Below are positions 1 through 8,081 of a stretch of DNA of 58,483 nucleotides, piece by piece. This DNA comes from an uncultured Bacteroidia bacterium. GTDB lineage: Bacteria > Bacteroidota > Bacteroidia > Bacteroidales > F082. Location of the stretch: NCBI GenBank assembly GCA_902800965.1, contig CADCGK010000015.1, positions 1-58,483 of the forward strand, written 5' to 3'. Numbering within the stretch: position 1 is the stretch's first letter; the number at the start of each line of letters is the position of its first letter. The notes below the pieces were generated by a model that worked only from the letters and a program-made list of their open reading frames with translations, did no database searches and was not told the DNA's origin. A program made the position numbers and the translations under genes.

Positions 1-1089
1 CTTCTTGGTGATGTAGGTCGAGATTTTCTTCACGTTCTGGTCGCTTTGCAGGAACGAGCGGCTGACGTTCAGCGGGATGTCGGGCGAGTCGATGACGCCG
101 TGCAGCAGCGAGAGGAACTCGGGCAGGATGCCTTCCACGCTATCGGTGACGAAGACCTCGTTGCAGTAGAGTTGGATCTTGTTGCGCTGGAACTCGTAGC
201 GGTTCTTCACCTTCGGGAAATAGAGGATGCCCGTGAGGTTGAAGGGGTAGTCCACGTTGAGGTGGATGTGGAACAGCGGCTCGCCGAAGTTCATTGGGTA
301 GAGCGTGTGATAGAAGTCGTTGTATTCCTCGTCCTTGATGTCGGCAGGGGCTTTCTTCCACAGCGGCGCCACGTCGTTGATGATCCAAGGCTTCTCCACT
401 TCTTTGGTCTTGGGTTTGCCGTCCTTGTCGGTCTCGCCCTCGATTTCCTCTTGCACCTTGCGTGTGCCGAACTGAATCGGGATGGGCAGGAACTTGCAGT
501 ATTTGTTGAGCAGTTCGCGGATGCGGCCTTCTTCGAGGAACTCGGCAGCATCGTCACTGATATAAAGGATGACATCGGTGCCACGGTCACCCTTCGGGAT
601 TTCGTTCATCGTGTACTCCGGGCTGCCGTCGCATTCCCAGATGACGCCGTTGGCGCCTTCTTCCTTGCAGGACTTCGAAATCAGCGACACCTTCGAGGAG
701 ACCATGAAGGCGGAGTAGAAGCCTAAGCCAAAATGTCCGATGATGTTGGCGGCTTCGGCCTCGCTTTGGGTCTTGAACTTGGCGATGAACTCCTCCGCGC
801 CCGAGAAAGCGATTTGGTTGATGTACTTATCGACCTCTTCGGCGTTCATGCCGATGCCGCGGTCGCGGACGGTGAGGGTCTTTTTCTTTTTGTCAACTTC
901 CACCTTGATGGTGAGGTCGCCAAGTTCGCCCTTGAACTCGCCCGAGGCAGCCAGGGCTTTCAGTTTTTGCGTGGCATCCACGGCATTGCTGATGATTTCG
1001 CGCAGGAAGATCTCCTGGTCCGAATACAAGAATTTCTTGATGACAGGGAAAATGTTTTCTGTCTTTACTCCAATGTTACCAGTTGTCAT
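1..1089 (-). CDS. htpG: Hsp90-family chaperone HtpG, N-terminal part (cut by window edge)
   Basis: Translating the minus strand from the ATG at 1089 gives an open frame of 363 codons that runs off the left edge without a stop. The N terminus (MTTGNIGVKTENIFPVIKKF, then SDQEIFLREIISNAVDA) is the typical HtpG ATPase start, with the Glu and Asn of the GHKL nucleotide pocket. Further in lie the GLGFYSAFMV segment and the middle-domain stretch NEVFVTDSVEGILPEFLSLL. HtpG is a cytosolic ATP-dependent chaperone dimer. Bacteroidetes homologues are near 680 residues, so roughly the second half is missing. It is transcribed away from the symporter gene at 1249. I saw no clear TAnnTTTG box in front of it, so a stress-type promoter is possible but not shown. 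Confidence 0.96.
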   Translation of the reverse strand, partial: MTTGNIGVKTENIFPVIKKFLYSDQEIFLREIISNAVDATQKLKALAASGEFKGELGDLTIKVEVDKKKKTLTVRDRGIGMNAEEVDKYINQIAFSGAEEFIAKFKTQSEAEAANIIGHFGLGFYSAFMVSSKVSLISKSCKEEGANGVIWECDGSPEYTMNEIPKGDRGTDVILYISDDAAEFLEEGRIRELLNKYCKFLPIPIQFGTRKVQEEIEGETDKDGKPKTKEVEKPWIINDVAPLWKKAPADIKDEEYNDFYHTLYPMNFGEPLFHIHLNVDYPFNLTGILYFPKVKNRYEFQRNKIQLYCNEVFVTDSVEGILPEFLSLLHGVIDSPDIPLNVSRSFLQSDQNVKKISTYITKK

Positions 1090-1129
1090 ATCGATGTAGA
1101 TTTAAAATTCGAAGATTTAAAGATTGTGG

Positions 1130-1162
1130 ATTGCTTTGCTTCGCTCGCAATGACGCAAAGCG
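1130..1162. repeat. Short inverted-repeat element between htpG and the symporter gene
   Basis: ATTGC at 1130 is repeated as GCAAT ending at 1151. GCTTTG near 1133 is mirrored by CAAAGC near 1161. The stretch resembles the short hairpin elements scattered between genes in many Bacteroidales genomes. It lies between two divergent genes and codes for nothing I recognise. Confidence 0.4.
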
Positions 1163-1212
1163 ACGCTTGGTCAAATAATGTGCCATGGCAAAAACTGACA
1201 TTTTGGCAATTT

Positions 1213-1244
1213 TTTGCGGATTGCATAAAAAAAGCCTATCTTTG
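1213..1244 (+). promoter_or_regulatory. Bacteroidetes-type promoter of the symporter gene
   Basis: TTTG at 1213-1216 and TATCTTTG at 1237-1244 are separated by 20 nt, a full match to the Bacteroidetes -33/-7 consensus. The box ends only 4 nt before the ATG at 1249, so the predicted transcript start falls at or next to the start codon. Confidence 0.75.
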
Positions 1245-1248
1245 GAGC

Positions 1249-2541
1249 ATGAAAGCAGTCTCTCATAACAAGAAACGTCTCCCGTTATATGCCAAGATCC
1301 TCATCGGCATGGCTCTTGGCGTGGCATTTGGTTTCGCTGCCATTGCTTTGCATTGCGAAGGCTTTGTCAGTGATTGGGTGGCGCCGTTGGGGACTATCTT
1401 CTTGCGTCTGCTGAAGCTGATCGCTGTGCCGTTGGTGCTGGTGTCACTCATTTTGGGTGTCGTAAGTCTGAAGGACATCAAGAGCCTTTCGCGAATTGGG
1501 CTGAAGACCATCTTGATCTATGTGTGTACCACCATCATTGCTGTGAGCATTGGCTTGGCAATGGTTAGTCTCCTCAAGCCGGGGAAGCTTTTCCCGGAGG
1601 ATAAGCAGACTGAATTCGTGGAGCGTTACCAGCAGACTGTGACGGAGCGTGAAGCCCAGATGCAGCAGGTGAAAGGCGATTCGCCGATGCAGTTTGTCGT
1701 GGATATCGTGCCTGAGAACCTGTTTCAGGCTTTTAGTAGCAATTCCAACATGTTGCAGGTCATCTTTTTCGCCCTGCTTTTTGGTGTTGCGCTGATTTGT
1801 GTGGGACAGTCAAAGACGGCATCGGTTGTGCGTTTTTTTCAACAGCTCAATCTTATTCTGCTGAAAATCATTGATTTCATTATGGCTTTCGCGCCGTTGG
1901 GTGTTTTTGCTTTGATGGCAGGCTTGATGGTGGATTATGCTGGAGACGTCGGCATCATCTCTTCGTTGGGGATGTATGCCCTTACCGTCGTGATGGCCTT
2001 GGCGGTGATTATTCTGGTGGTATATCCTGTCATCCTTCGTCTTTTCAGCAAAAAGAAGTTGGGTCAGTTCTTCAAGGCGGTGTTTCCTGTGCAGATGCTG
2101 GCTTTTTCGACCAGTTCGAGTGCGGCCACTTTGCCACTGACCATGGAACGCACACAGAAGCATTTGGGCGTGTCGGAAGAGGTCTCCTCGTTTGTACTTC
2201 CGGTGGGTGTGACCATTAATATGGACGGCACCAGTTGCTATCAAGCGGTGGCGGCTGTGTTTTTGGCGCAAGTGATGGGCCTTGACTTGTCTTTTGGACA
2301 GATGTTGCTCATCTTGGCTACGGCCACCATCTCCTCCATAGGCACCCCGGGTATCCCAGGTGGCTCTATCGTGATGCTGATGATTGTGCTCGATTCGGTG
2401 GGCATTCCGATAGAAGGGCTTGCCTTGATTTTGGGCATTGATCGTCCTTTGGATATGTTGAGGACCGTAGTCAATGTGACGGGCGACACTACGGTTGCTT
2501 GTGTTGTGGATAACAAAAAAGAGTTACATATAAACGCGTGA
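1249..2541 (+). CDS. Dicarboxylate/amino acid:cation symporter (SDF family)
   Basis: This 430-residue inner-membrane protein belongs to the DAACS/SDF family, which takes up acidic amino acids or C4-dicarboxylates together with Na+ or H+. The family landmarks are in order: the serine-rich re-entrant loop SSSAATLP near residues 288-296, NMDGT at 324-328, and DMLRTVVNVTGDTT from residue 402. The Arg in DMLRT is the position that holds the acidic side chain in glutamate/aspartate transporters, which points to an anionic substrate; the exact substrate cannot be read. The open frame reaches back to 733, but that part is antisense to htpG. The ATG at 1249 is chosen because it follows the promoter box and begins a membrane-protein N terminus. 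Confidence 0.93.
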   Translation: MKAVSHNKKRLPLYAKILIGMALGVAFGFAAIALHCEGFVSDWVAPLGTIFLRLLKLIAVPLVLVSLILGVVSLKDIKSLSRIGLKTILIYVCTTIIAVSIGLAMVSLLKPGKLFPEDKQTEFVERYQQTVTEREAQMQQVKGDSPMQFVVDIVPENLFQAFSSNSNMLQVIFFALLFGVALICVGQSKTASVVRFFQQLNLILLKIIDFIMAFAPLGVFALMAGLMVDYAGDVGIISSLGMYALTVVMALAVIILVVYPVILRLFSKKKLGQFFKAVFPVQMLAFSTSSSAATLPLTMERTQKHLGVSEEVSSFVLPVGVTINMDGTSCYQAVAAVFLAQVMGLDLSFGQMLLILATATISSIGTPGIPGGSIVMLMIVLDSVGIPIEGLALILGIDRPLDMLRTVVNVTGDTTVACVVDNKKELHINA

Positions 2542-2554
2542 AAAGAATATCTTT

Positions 2555-4729
2555 ATGAAAAGACACCTCTTGTTTTTCTTCTTTATATCATTGAGTTTTG
2601 TGGCTTTAGCCCAGACCCAGCAGGGTTACGTAAAGACAAAGGGGCGCATGGTGAATGGCAAACTTGTGCCTGGACAAGGTTTGAAAGGCACTGTGATTTC
2701 GGTTCAGGGAAGAAGCGCCGTATTGGTAAACCAAGCAAATGGTAGCTTTTCTTTTCCTGTGACCTCAGACCAGTTTCGCCTGGATTCGGTGAAGAAGAAG
2801 GGGTATCAACTCGTGGATTTGGAGGCATGTCCAAGGACATATAAATATTCCAGCAATCCGCTTTATATCGTGATGGAGACACCCGACCAGCAGCTACAGG
2901 ACCAGCTGACCGCCGAGAGAAAAATTAGACGTAACCTTCAAAAGCAGTTGCAGGACAAGGAGGACGAGATCGAAAACCTGAAAGCCCAACAAAAGATCTC
3001 TGACGAGGAATACCGCGCTGCCTTGCAGAAGCTTTACCAAGAACAAGAAAACAATGAGCAGCTGATCAAAGACATGGCCAAGCGCTACTCCGAACTGGAC
3101 TATGACCAGTTGGATGAGTTTTACCGCCAAGTGTCCTATTGCATTGAAAATGGCGAATTAGTGAAGGCGGATTCGCTTCTGAAAACAAGAGGCGACATCA
3201 CCGCTCAGGTTGCTGACATCAAGCAACGTGGACAAGCGCTTCAAGATGAGCGTTCCCAATTGGAGAAAGCCGAGACTGTCCAACAAGCAGACATTGAGGA
3301 AGCCGCAAGACGGTGCTATAGCTATTTTGAAACCTTCAAAGCTCAGCACCTGAACGATACAGCGGCATATTTCATTGAGTTGCGGGCAAGTCTGGATACG
3401 ACGAATGTGGATTGGCAAAAGGATGCAGGGTATTATGTTGAGGAGTTTATCGCTGATTATGATAAAGCTTTAAATTATTACCAATTAGGATTAAGGCAAT
3501 CGCAACTGCAATTCGGGGAAAATCATGGAAAAACCGCAATGTTTTACGGAGATATTGGATCGGTTTTTTGGGAAATTGGTGACTATGAAAAAGCCATAGA
3601 ATACAATTCAAATGCTTTGGTAATTAGAAAAACTGTTTTTGGCGAAAACCACGTAGATGTCGCATTAAGTTACAACAACATGGGTTCTGTCTTTGCTTAT
3701 CAGGAATTGTACGATAAAGCTTTTGAATACCATAGCAAAGCTTTGAATATTAGAAAAAGAATTCTTGGAGAAAACGCCACCGGTGTGGCATTATGTTATA
3801 ACAATATTGGTTTCGATTACTTCGGACAAGGTAATTACGATAAAGCCTTGGAATACTTCAATAAAGCCTTGTTCGTGTATATGGCCATCAATGAAGATAA
3901 TAATCCCGAAATGGCGGATGTTTATAACAACATTGGAGGTGTGTATGATTATCAAGGAAATGATGACAAAGCATTGGAGCATTATTGTTTGGCCCTAAAC
4001 ATCCGAAAAAACATTTTTGGGAAGAACCATCCCCGAACAGCAAGTAGCTATCACAATCTTGGTAGTGTTTATACTATGAAAAGGGATTACGACAAAGCTT
4101 TGGAATACAATAATTTGGCGTTAGCTATTCGAAAACATTGTTTTGGAGAAAAACACTTGGATGTAGCGGACTCATATTTATCATTTGGAGACGTCTATTC
4201 GGACATGGGAGATTATGATAAAGCACTGGAATACTATTTTAAGGCTTTATCCATTCGAGAAGAATTACTTGGGAAGGAACATCCGAAAGTTGCTGATATA
4301 TACAATGACATAGGAGCAGCTTATTTTTTCCTTGAAAAAGGTGGGAAAGCCCTAGAATACCAAACCAAAGCTTTAGTGATTCGAAAAATCGTCCTTGAAG
4401 AAAATCATCCGAAAATAGCTATTTGCTACAACAACATCGGTAATGATTATTGTTGTCTAGGCAATTATGATAAAGCGTTAGAAAACCACGATAAGGCTCT
4501 TGCCATTTGGAAATTGGCTTATGGAGATAATCACCCAGATGTGGCAAGAAGTTATAACAACATCGGTTCTGTGTACCGAGGCATGAAAGAATATGGAACG
4601 GCATTGGAATACTACCAAAAGGCATTAACTATTTGGGAAGAAACACTTGGCCCGGATCATCAGAACACACAGATGGTAAAAGATAAAATCTCCGAAGTCA
4701 AAGCCAAAATGAAAGAATCGGAGAAATAA
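2555..4729 (+). CDS. Exported TPR protein with N-terminal regulatory-like domain and coiled coil (paralogue 1)
   Basis: The 724-residue product starts with a signal peptide (MKRHLLFFFFISLSFVALAQ). About 90 residues of a carboxypeptidase-regulatory-like beta domain follow (residues 22-112), then a charged coiled coil (about 113-240). From about residue 295 to the end there are ten tandem 42-residue tetratricopeptide repeats of the type DYDKALEYxxKALxIRK, GExHPxVAxxYNNIG. TPR arrays mediate protein-protein contacts; no catalytic motif is seen and no T9SS tail is present, so a periplasmic scaffold is likely. The start lies 13 nt after the symporter stop. The gene has a base-composition break: its first third matches the next gene closely, while the TPR half from about 3420 is much richer in A+T. 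The partner is unknown. Confidence 0.85.
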   Translation: MKRHLLFFFFISLSFVALAQTQQGYVKTKGRMVNGKLVPGQGLKGTVISVQGRSAVLVNQANGSFSFPVTSDQFRLDSVKKKGYQLVDLEACPRTYKYSSNPLYIVMETPDQQLQDQLTAERKIRRNLQKQLQDKEDEIENLKAQQKISDEEYRAALQKLYQEQENNEQLIKDMAKRYSELDYDQLDEFYRQVSYCIENGELVKADSLLKTRGDITAQVADIKQRGQALQDERSQLEKAETVQQADIEEAARRCYSYFETFKAQHLNDTAAYFIELRASLDTTNVDWQKDAGYYVEEFIADYDKALNYYQLGLRQSQLQFGENHGKTAMFYGDIGSVFWEIGDYEKAIEYNSNALVIRKTVFGENHVDVALSYNNMGSVFAYQELYDKAFEYHSKALNIRKRILGENATGVALCYNNIGFDYFGQGNYDKALEYFNKALFVYMAINEDNNPEMADVYNNIGGVYDYQGNDDKALEHYCLALNIRKNIFGKNHPRTASSYHNLGSVYTMKRDYDKALEYNNLALAIRKHCFGEKHLDVADSYLSFGDVYSDMGDYDKALEYYFKALSIREELLGKEHPKVADIYNDIGAAYFFLEKGGKALEYQTKALVIRKIVLEENHPKIAICYNNIGNDYCCLGNYDKALENHDKALAIWKLAYGDNHPDVARSYNNIGSVYRGMKEYGTALEYYQKALTIWEETLGPDHQNTQMVKDKISEVKAKMKESEK

Positions 4730-4751
4730 TCAGCTTTCTCAAAATTTTTTT

Positions 4752-4759
4752 TATTTTTG
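4752..4759 (+). promoter_or_regulatory. Bacteroidetes -7 box (TATTTTTG) before TPR paralogue 2
   Basis: TATTTTTG fits TAnnTTTG and lies about 27 nt before the chosen ATG at 4787. No clear TTTG at -33 is present. It suggests that the run from 4787 to 14298 has its own promoter. Confidence 0.5.
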
Positions 4760-4786
4760 TAGGTGTGAAATCAAATAATGACGCCT

Positions 4787-6820
4787 ATGAAACGTCTTTT
4801 ACTCATCGGTTTTATATCCTTCATAGCCCTCCTTGCTTCCGCCCAGACCCAGCAAGGTTTCGTAAAGACCAAAGGCCGCATGGTCAATGGACAACTTGTC
4901 CCGGGAAAGGGACTGAAAAGCGCCACCGTCTCTGTGCATGGACGCACCTCCGTCTTGGTGAAAGGCGACGACGGTGCCTTCTCTTTCCCGTCTCCGGAAC
5001 CCCAATACCGACTGGATTCCGTCAGAAAAAAAGGTTACCAACTGGTGGATATGGATGTCTGTCCCAGGTTGTATGCCCGTTCCGCCAACCCGCTGTTCAT
5101 CGTCATGGAGACGCCTGAGCAACAGCTGCAAGACCAACTGATGGCAGAACGAAAGATCAGACGTAACCTCCAAAAGCAGCTGCAGGACAAGGAAGATGAG
5201 ATCGAAGACATGAAAGCCCAGCAGAAGATCTCGGACGAAGAATACCGCAACGCCTTGCAGAAGCTCTATTCCGATCAGGAAAACAACGAACAGCTGATCA
5301 AGGACATGGCAAAACGCTATTCCGAGCTCGACTATGACCAACTCGACGAGTTCTACCGCCAGGTGTCGTACTGCATTGAAAACGGCGAGCTGGTGAAGGC
5401 CGACTCGCTGCTGAACACCAAAGGCGACGTCACCCAACAGGTGGAGGAACAGCTCAAGAAGGGACAAGCCATCAAGGAACAGGAGGCCCAACTCAGCCAA
5501 GCGAAAGCGGTTTATTCAAAAGATACCGAAGAGCTGGAGAAACGCTGCTATAGCTATTACGAGACCTTTGCCGCACAGCACCTGAACGACACCGCGGCTT
5601 ACTACCTCGAGCTGAGAGCTAGCCTCGACACCACCAATGTGGACTGGACACTCGATGCCGGCAACTTCGTGCAGAACTATCTTGCCGACTATGAGAAGGC
5701 CATGGGCTATTTCCAAAGAGGGTTGGCCATGTCGCAGCAGCTGTACGGCGAGGATAGCGACAAGACAGCCGCCTTCTATAACGCCATCGGCATCGTGTGG
5801 CATGTGTTCGGCGACTTCGGACAAGCCTTGGAATACCATAGCAGGGCTTTGGAGATCCGGAAGAAAGTGCTCGGCGAGAACCACCCCGATGTGGCCTCAA
5901 GCTACAACAACATCGGTGTCGTGTATGAACAGCAGGGCGACTTCGACAAGGCCCTGGAGAACCTGAACAAGGCCCTAGCCATCGTGAAGTCAGTTTACGG
6001 CGAGAACCACCCCTATGTGGCCTCCAGCTACAACAACATCGGCTCGGTGTATGACGACCAAGGCGACTATGACAAGGCTTTGGAATACCATAATAAAGCT
6101 TTGGCGATCACTAAGGACGTTTACAACGAGGATCATCCCGATATCGCCACCAACTACAACAACATCGGCATGGTGTATTACAACAAAGGCGATTTCGGCA
6201 AGGCCCTGGAGTACTACAACCAAGCCTTGGCTATCAAGAGCAACGTGTATGGCGAAAACCATCCCGATGTGGCCGCGTGCTATAACAACATCGCCGCAGT
6301 CTATAACAACCAAGGCGACTTCGACAAGGCCATGGAATACCATACCAAGGCGCTTGATATCCGGAGGACTGTGTTTGGTGAGATCCATCCTATGGTGGCC
6401 GTCAGCTACAACAACATCGGCTCGATGTGCTCCAGCCGAGGCGACTATGGACAAGCCCTCGTCCATCTCGAGAAATCGTTGGCCATCATGAAAGCCATCT
6501 TCGGCGACAACCATCCCGTGGTGGCCGTCAACTACAACAACATCGGCTATGCCTACAACAACCAAGGCAATTATGACAAGGCCTTGGAATACCACAATCA
6601 AGCACTTGCCATCAGGAAGGCTTTCTTTGGAGAAGAACATCCCGATGTTGCCCAAAGCTATTTCAACATGGCCTTGGTGTATGACAACCAGAACGATCTC
6701 GACAAGGCGTTGGAGTATTTCAACAAATCCCTTTTGATCCGCGAGAAACTCTTTGGCCCCGACGATGCCAAGGTGAAGGAAACCAAAGAGAAGATTGCTG
6801 CCATCCAAAATAAGAAATAG
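4787..6820 (+). CDS. Exported TPR protein, tandem paralogue 2
   Basis: The 677-residue product is a tandem paralogue of the preceding gene. It has a signal peptide ending at ASAQTQQ, the same regulatory-like domain and the same coiled coil, which carries QLQDKEDEIE and EEYRNALQKLY. From about residue 295 there are nine 42-residue TPRs (consensus DYDKALEYHNKALAIRK, GENHPDVAxxYNNIG). Two ATGs are possible, 4778 and 4787; I prefer 4787 because MKRLLLIG begins a standard signal peptide, as in the paralogue. The TPR array makes a 126-bp DNA repeat. There is no T9SS domain. The stop is 2 nt before the next start, so the gene is probably translated as an operon with the secreted proteins downstream. 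Confidence 0.86.
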   Translation: MKRLLLIGFISFIALLASAQTQQGFVKTKGRMVNGQLVPGKGLKSATVSVHGRTSVLVKGDDGAFSFPSPEPQYRLDSVRKKGYQLVDMDVCPRLYARSANPLFIVMETPEQQLQDQLMAERKIRRNLQKQLQDKEDEIEDMKAQQKISDEEYRNALQKLYSDQENNEQLIKDMAKRYSELDYDQLDEFYRQVSYCIENGELVKADSLLNTKGDVTQQVEEQLKKGQAIKEQEAQLSQAKAVYSKDTEELEKRCYSYYETFAAQHLNDTAAYYLELRASLDTTNVDWTLDAGNFVQNYLADYEKAMGYFQRGLAMSQQLYGEDSDKTAAFYNAIGIVWHVFGDFGQALEYHSRALEIRKKVLGENHPDVASSYNNIGVVYEQQGDFDKALENLNKALAIVKSVYGENHPYVASSYNNIGSVYDDQGDYDKALEYHNKALAITKDVYNEDHPDIATNYNNIGMVYYNKGDFGKALEYYNQALAIKSNVYGENHPDVAACYNNIAAVYNNQGDFDKAMEYHTKALDIRRTVFGEIHPMVAVSYNNIGSMCSSRGDYGQALVHLEKSLAIMKAIFGDNHPVVAVNYNNIGYAYNNQGNYDKALEYHNQALAIRKAFFGEEHPDVAQSYFNMALVYDNQNDLDKALEYFNKSLLIREKLFGPDDAKVKETKEKIAAIQNKK

Positions 6821-6822
6821 TC

Positions 6823-8061
6823 ATGACCATGAAAAAGACCATACTCCTCGCCCTGCTGGCGCTCTTCGCGGTAAACCTTGCCAGTGCACAAATCAAGCAC
6901 ACTACTATGCTTGAGACGACTCGTGACACGCTCTTTCCTGAAATTGTCAGAGACAATTGGAGTTGGTACGGACACTATCAACACCCAGCAACAGATACCA
7001 TTTGTTCTGCATGGGGAGACGTTTGTACATCAGAACCATATGCCCAATATCAATGGGAGGTAGACGAACAATTTCTCCCTATTGGAGGAGACCTTACTGG
7101 ACCAGAAATATATGTGGATTTTAACCACCCTGGATATCTCAAAGTCACTGTCTGGGATACCTTAGGGAACTCCGGCACAGACTCCATCTGGTTCAATATC
7201 AAGGACTGGACCGTACCTATCGACGACTTCACCATGGAGATAGATTCATCCAATCACGCCGTCTTCAGTGGCACAGTCACAATAGAGCAGACATGGATTG
7301 GCATATATCGATCACTAGACACTATCAACTGGAACCAAGTATACTCACATCCGGTATCACCTGGACACTGGAGTTGGAGAGATGAACAGGTACATTTCAG
7401 CCCAGATTCTATTTGGAACTACATACCTTGGTACGTAGACAGCTGCGACAATGAATTATACCCAGAAATGGTCCCCGGCATGGTCATGGGCACCCAGCCT
7501 GCGCCTGGCGGAGGTTGGTATCTGACGATGAAGAGCGTGATGCAGTCGAACAAGAAGGCGCTGGAGGGTCGCGACGGGGAGGAGTACGTGTATGCCTTGT
7601 ACACGGTTGACCATGATGGCGTGCGCCATCCTTTCGAGGTTGACGGTGAGCAGGTGGTGCTGCCGACATCGACGCAGGCGTACCTGCTGCCGGGCCGGCA
7701 CCCCGATGCCTATTACCAAGGCGGCATCGGAAAGCTGACGGCTGGCAAGGACGGCGGGATGGAGGTCCTGTCGTACTCGAACAAGGTGGAGAACCCCTTG
7801 CCTGACCTGGACGATGTGGGCGACCTGAGCGGCGGCGGCACCAACGCCACTGGCCTCAAGGTGTGGCCGAACCCGAACAACGGGACCTTCACGGTGGAGG
7901 GCGAAGGCAGACTGAAGGTGTTCAACTTGATAGGTCAAGCCGTCATCGACCGCGACATAGACGGCAAGTTGACGCTCACCTTGCCGAGCGGCATGTATCT
8001 CGTTCGATTGGTCAACGGTACGATTAACGAGACGCGGAAAGTAGTGGTGGAATATAATTAA
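6823..8061 (+). CDS. T9SS-sorted secreted protein with PKD-like region
   Basis: A signal peptide (MKKTILLALLALFAVNLASA) precedes a PKD/Ig-like stretch around residues 65-130 (DLTGPEIYVDFNHPGYLKVT). The C terminus is a T9SS type A sorting domain (LKVWPNPNNGTFTVEGEG, then LPSGMYLVRLVNG and KVVVEYN). The product of 412 residues should cross the outer membrane by the type IX system and be anchored or released. ATGs at 6823 and 6829 are both possible; the second gives a cleaner signal peptide. No enzyme motif was recognised. The 5' two thirds is poorer in G+C (25 of 60 at 7081-7140) than the 3' third (42 of 60 at 7801-7860), which suggests a mosaic origin. Confidence 0.85.
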   Translation: MTMKKTILLALLALFAVNLASAQIKHTTMLETTRDTLFPEIVRDNWSWYGHYQHPATDTICSAWGDVCTSEPYAQYQWEVDEQFLPIGGDLTGPEIYVDFNHPGYLKVTVWDTLGNSGTDSIWFNIKDWTVPIDDFTMEIDSSNHAVFSGTVTIEQTWIGIYRSLDTINWNQVYSHPVSPGHWSWRDEQVHFSPDSIWNYIPWYVDSCDNELYPEMVPGMVMGTQPAPGGGWYLTMKSVMQSNKKALEGRDGEEYVYALYTVDHDGVRHPFEVDGEQVVLPTSTQAYLLPGRHPDAYYQGGIGKLTAGKDGGMEVLSYSNKVENPLPDLDDVGDLSGGGTNATGLKVWPNPNNGTFTVEGEGRLKVFNLIGQAVIDRDIDGKLTLTLPSGMYLVRLVNGTINETRKVVVEYN

Positions 8062-8081
8062 AATACAAATAATAAACGCCT

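Noticed and set aside
1204..1217. A sigma-54-like TGGCAATTTTTTGC before the symporter gene
   Set aside because: GG and GC are 11 nt apart instead of 12, and sigma-54 does not tolerate this spacing. A full -33/-7 promoter lies at the same place, and no TGTAAAG palindromes are near.
46..1248. Long plus-strand open frames (46-726 and the part of 733-2541 before 1249)
   Set aside because: They are antisense to htpG, whose minus-strand translation is clearly HtpG. The symporter homology begins only at 1249.
5990..6808. A 272-codon minus-strand ORF
   Set aside because: It is the antisense of the TPR array. The 126-bp period keeps the frame open, and the sense strand has clear TPRs.
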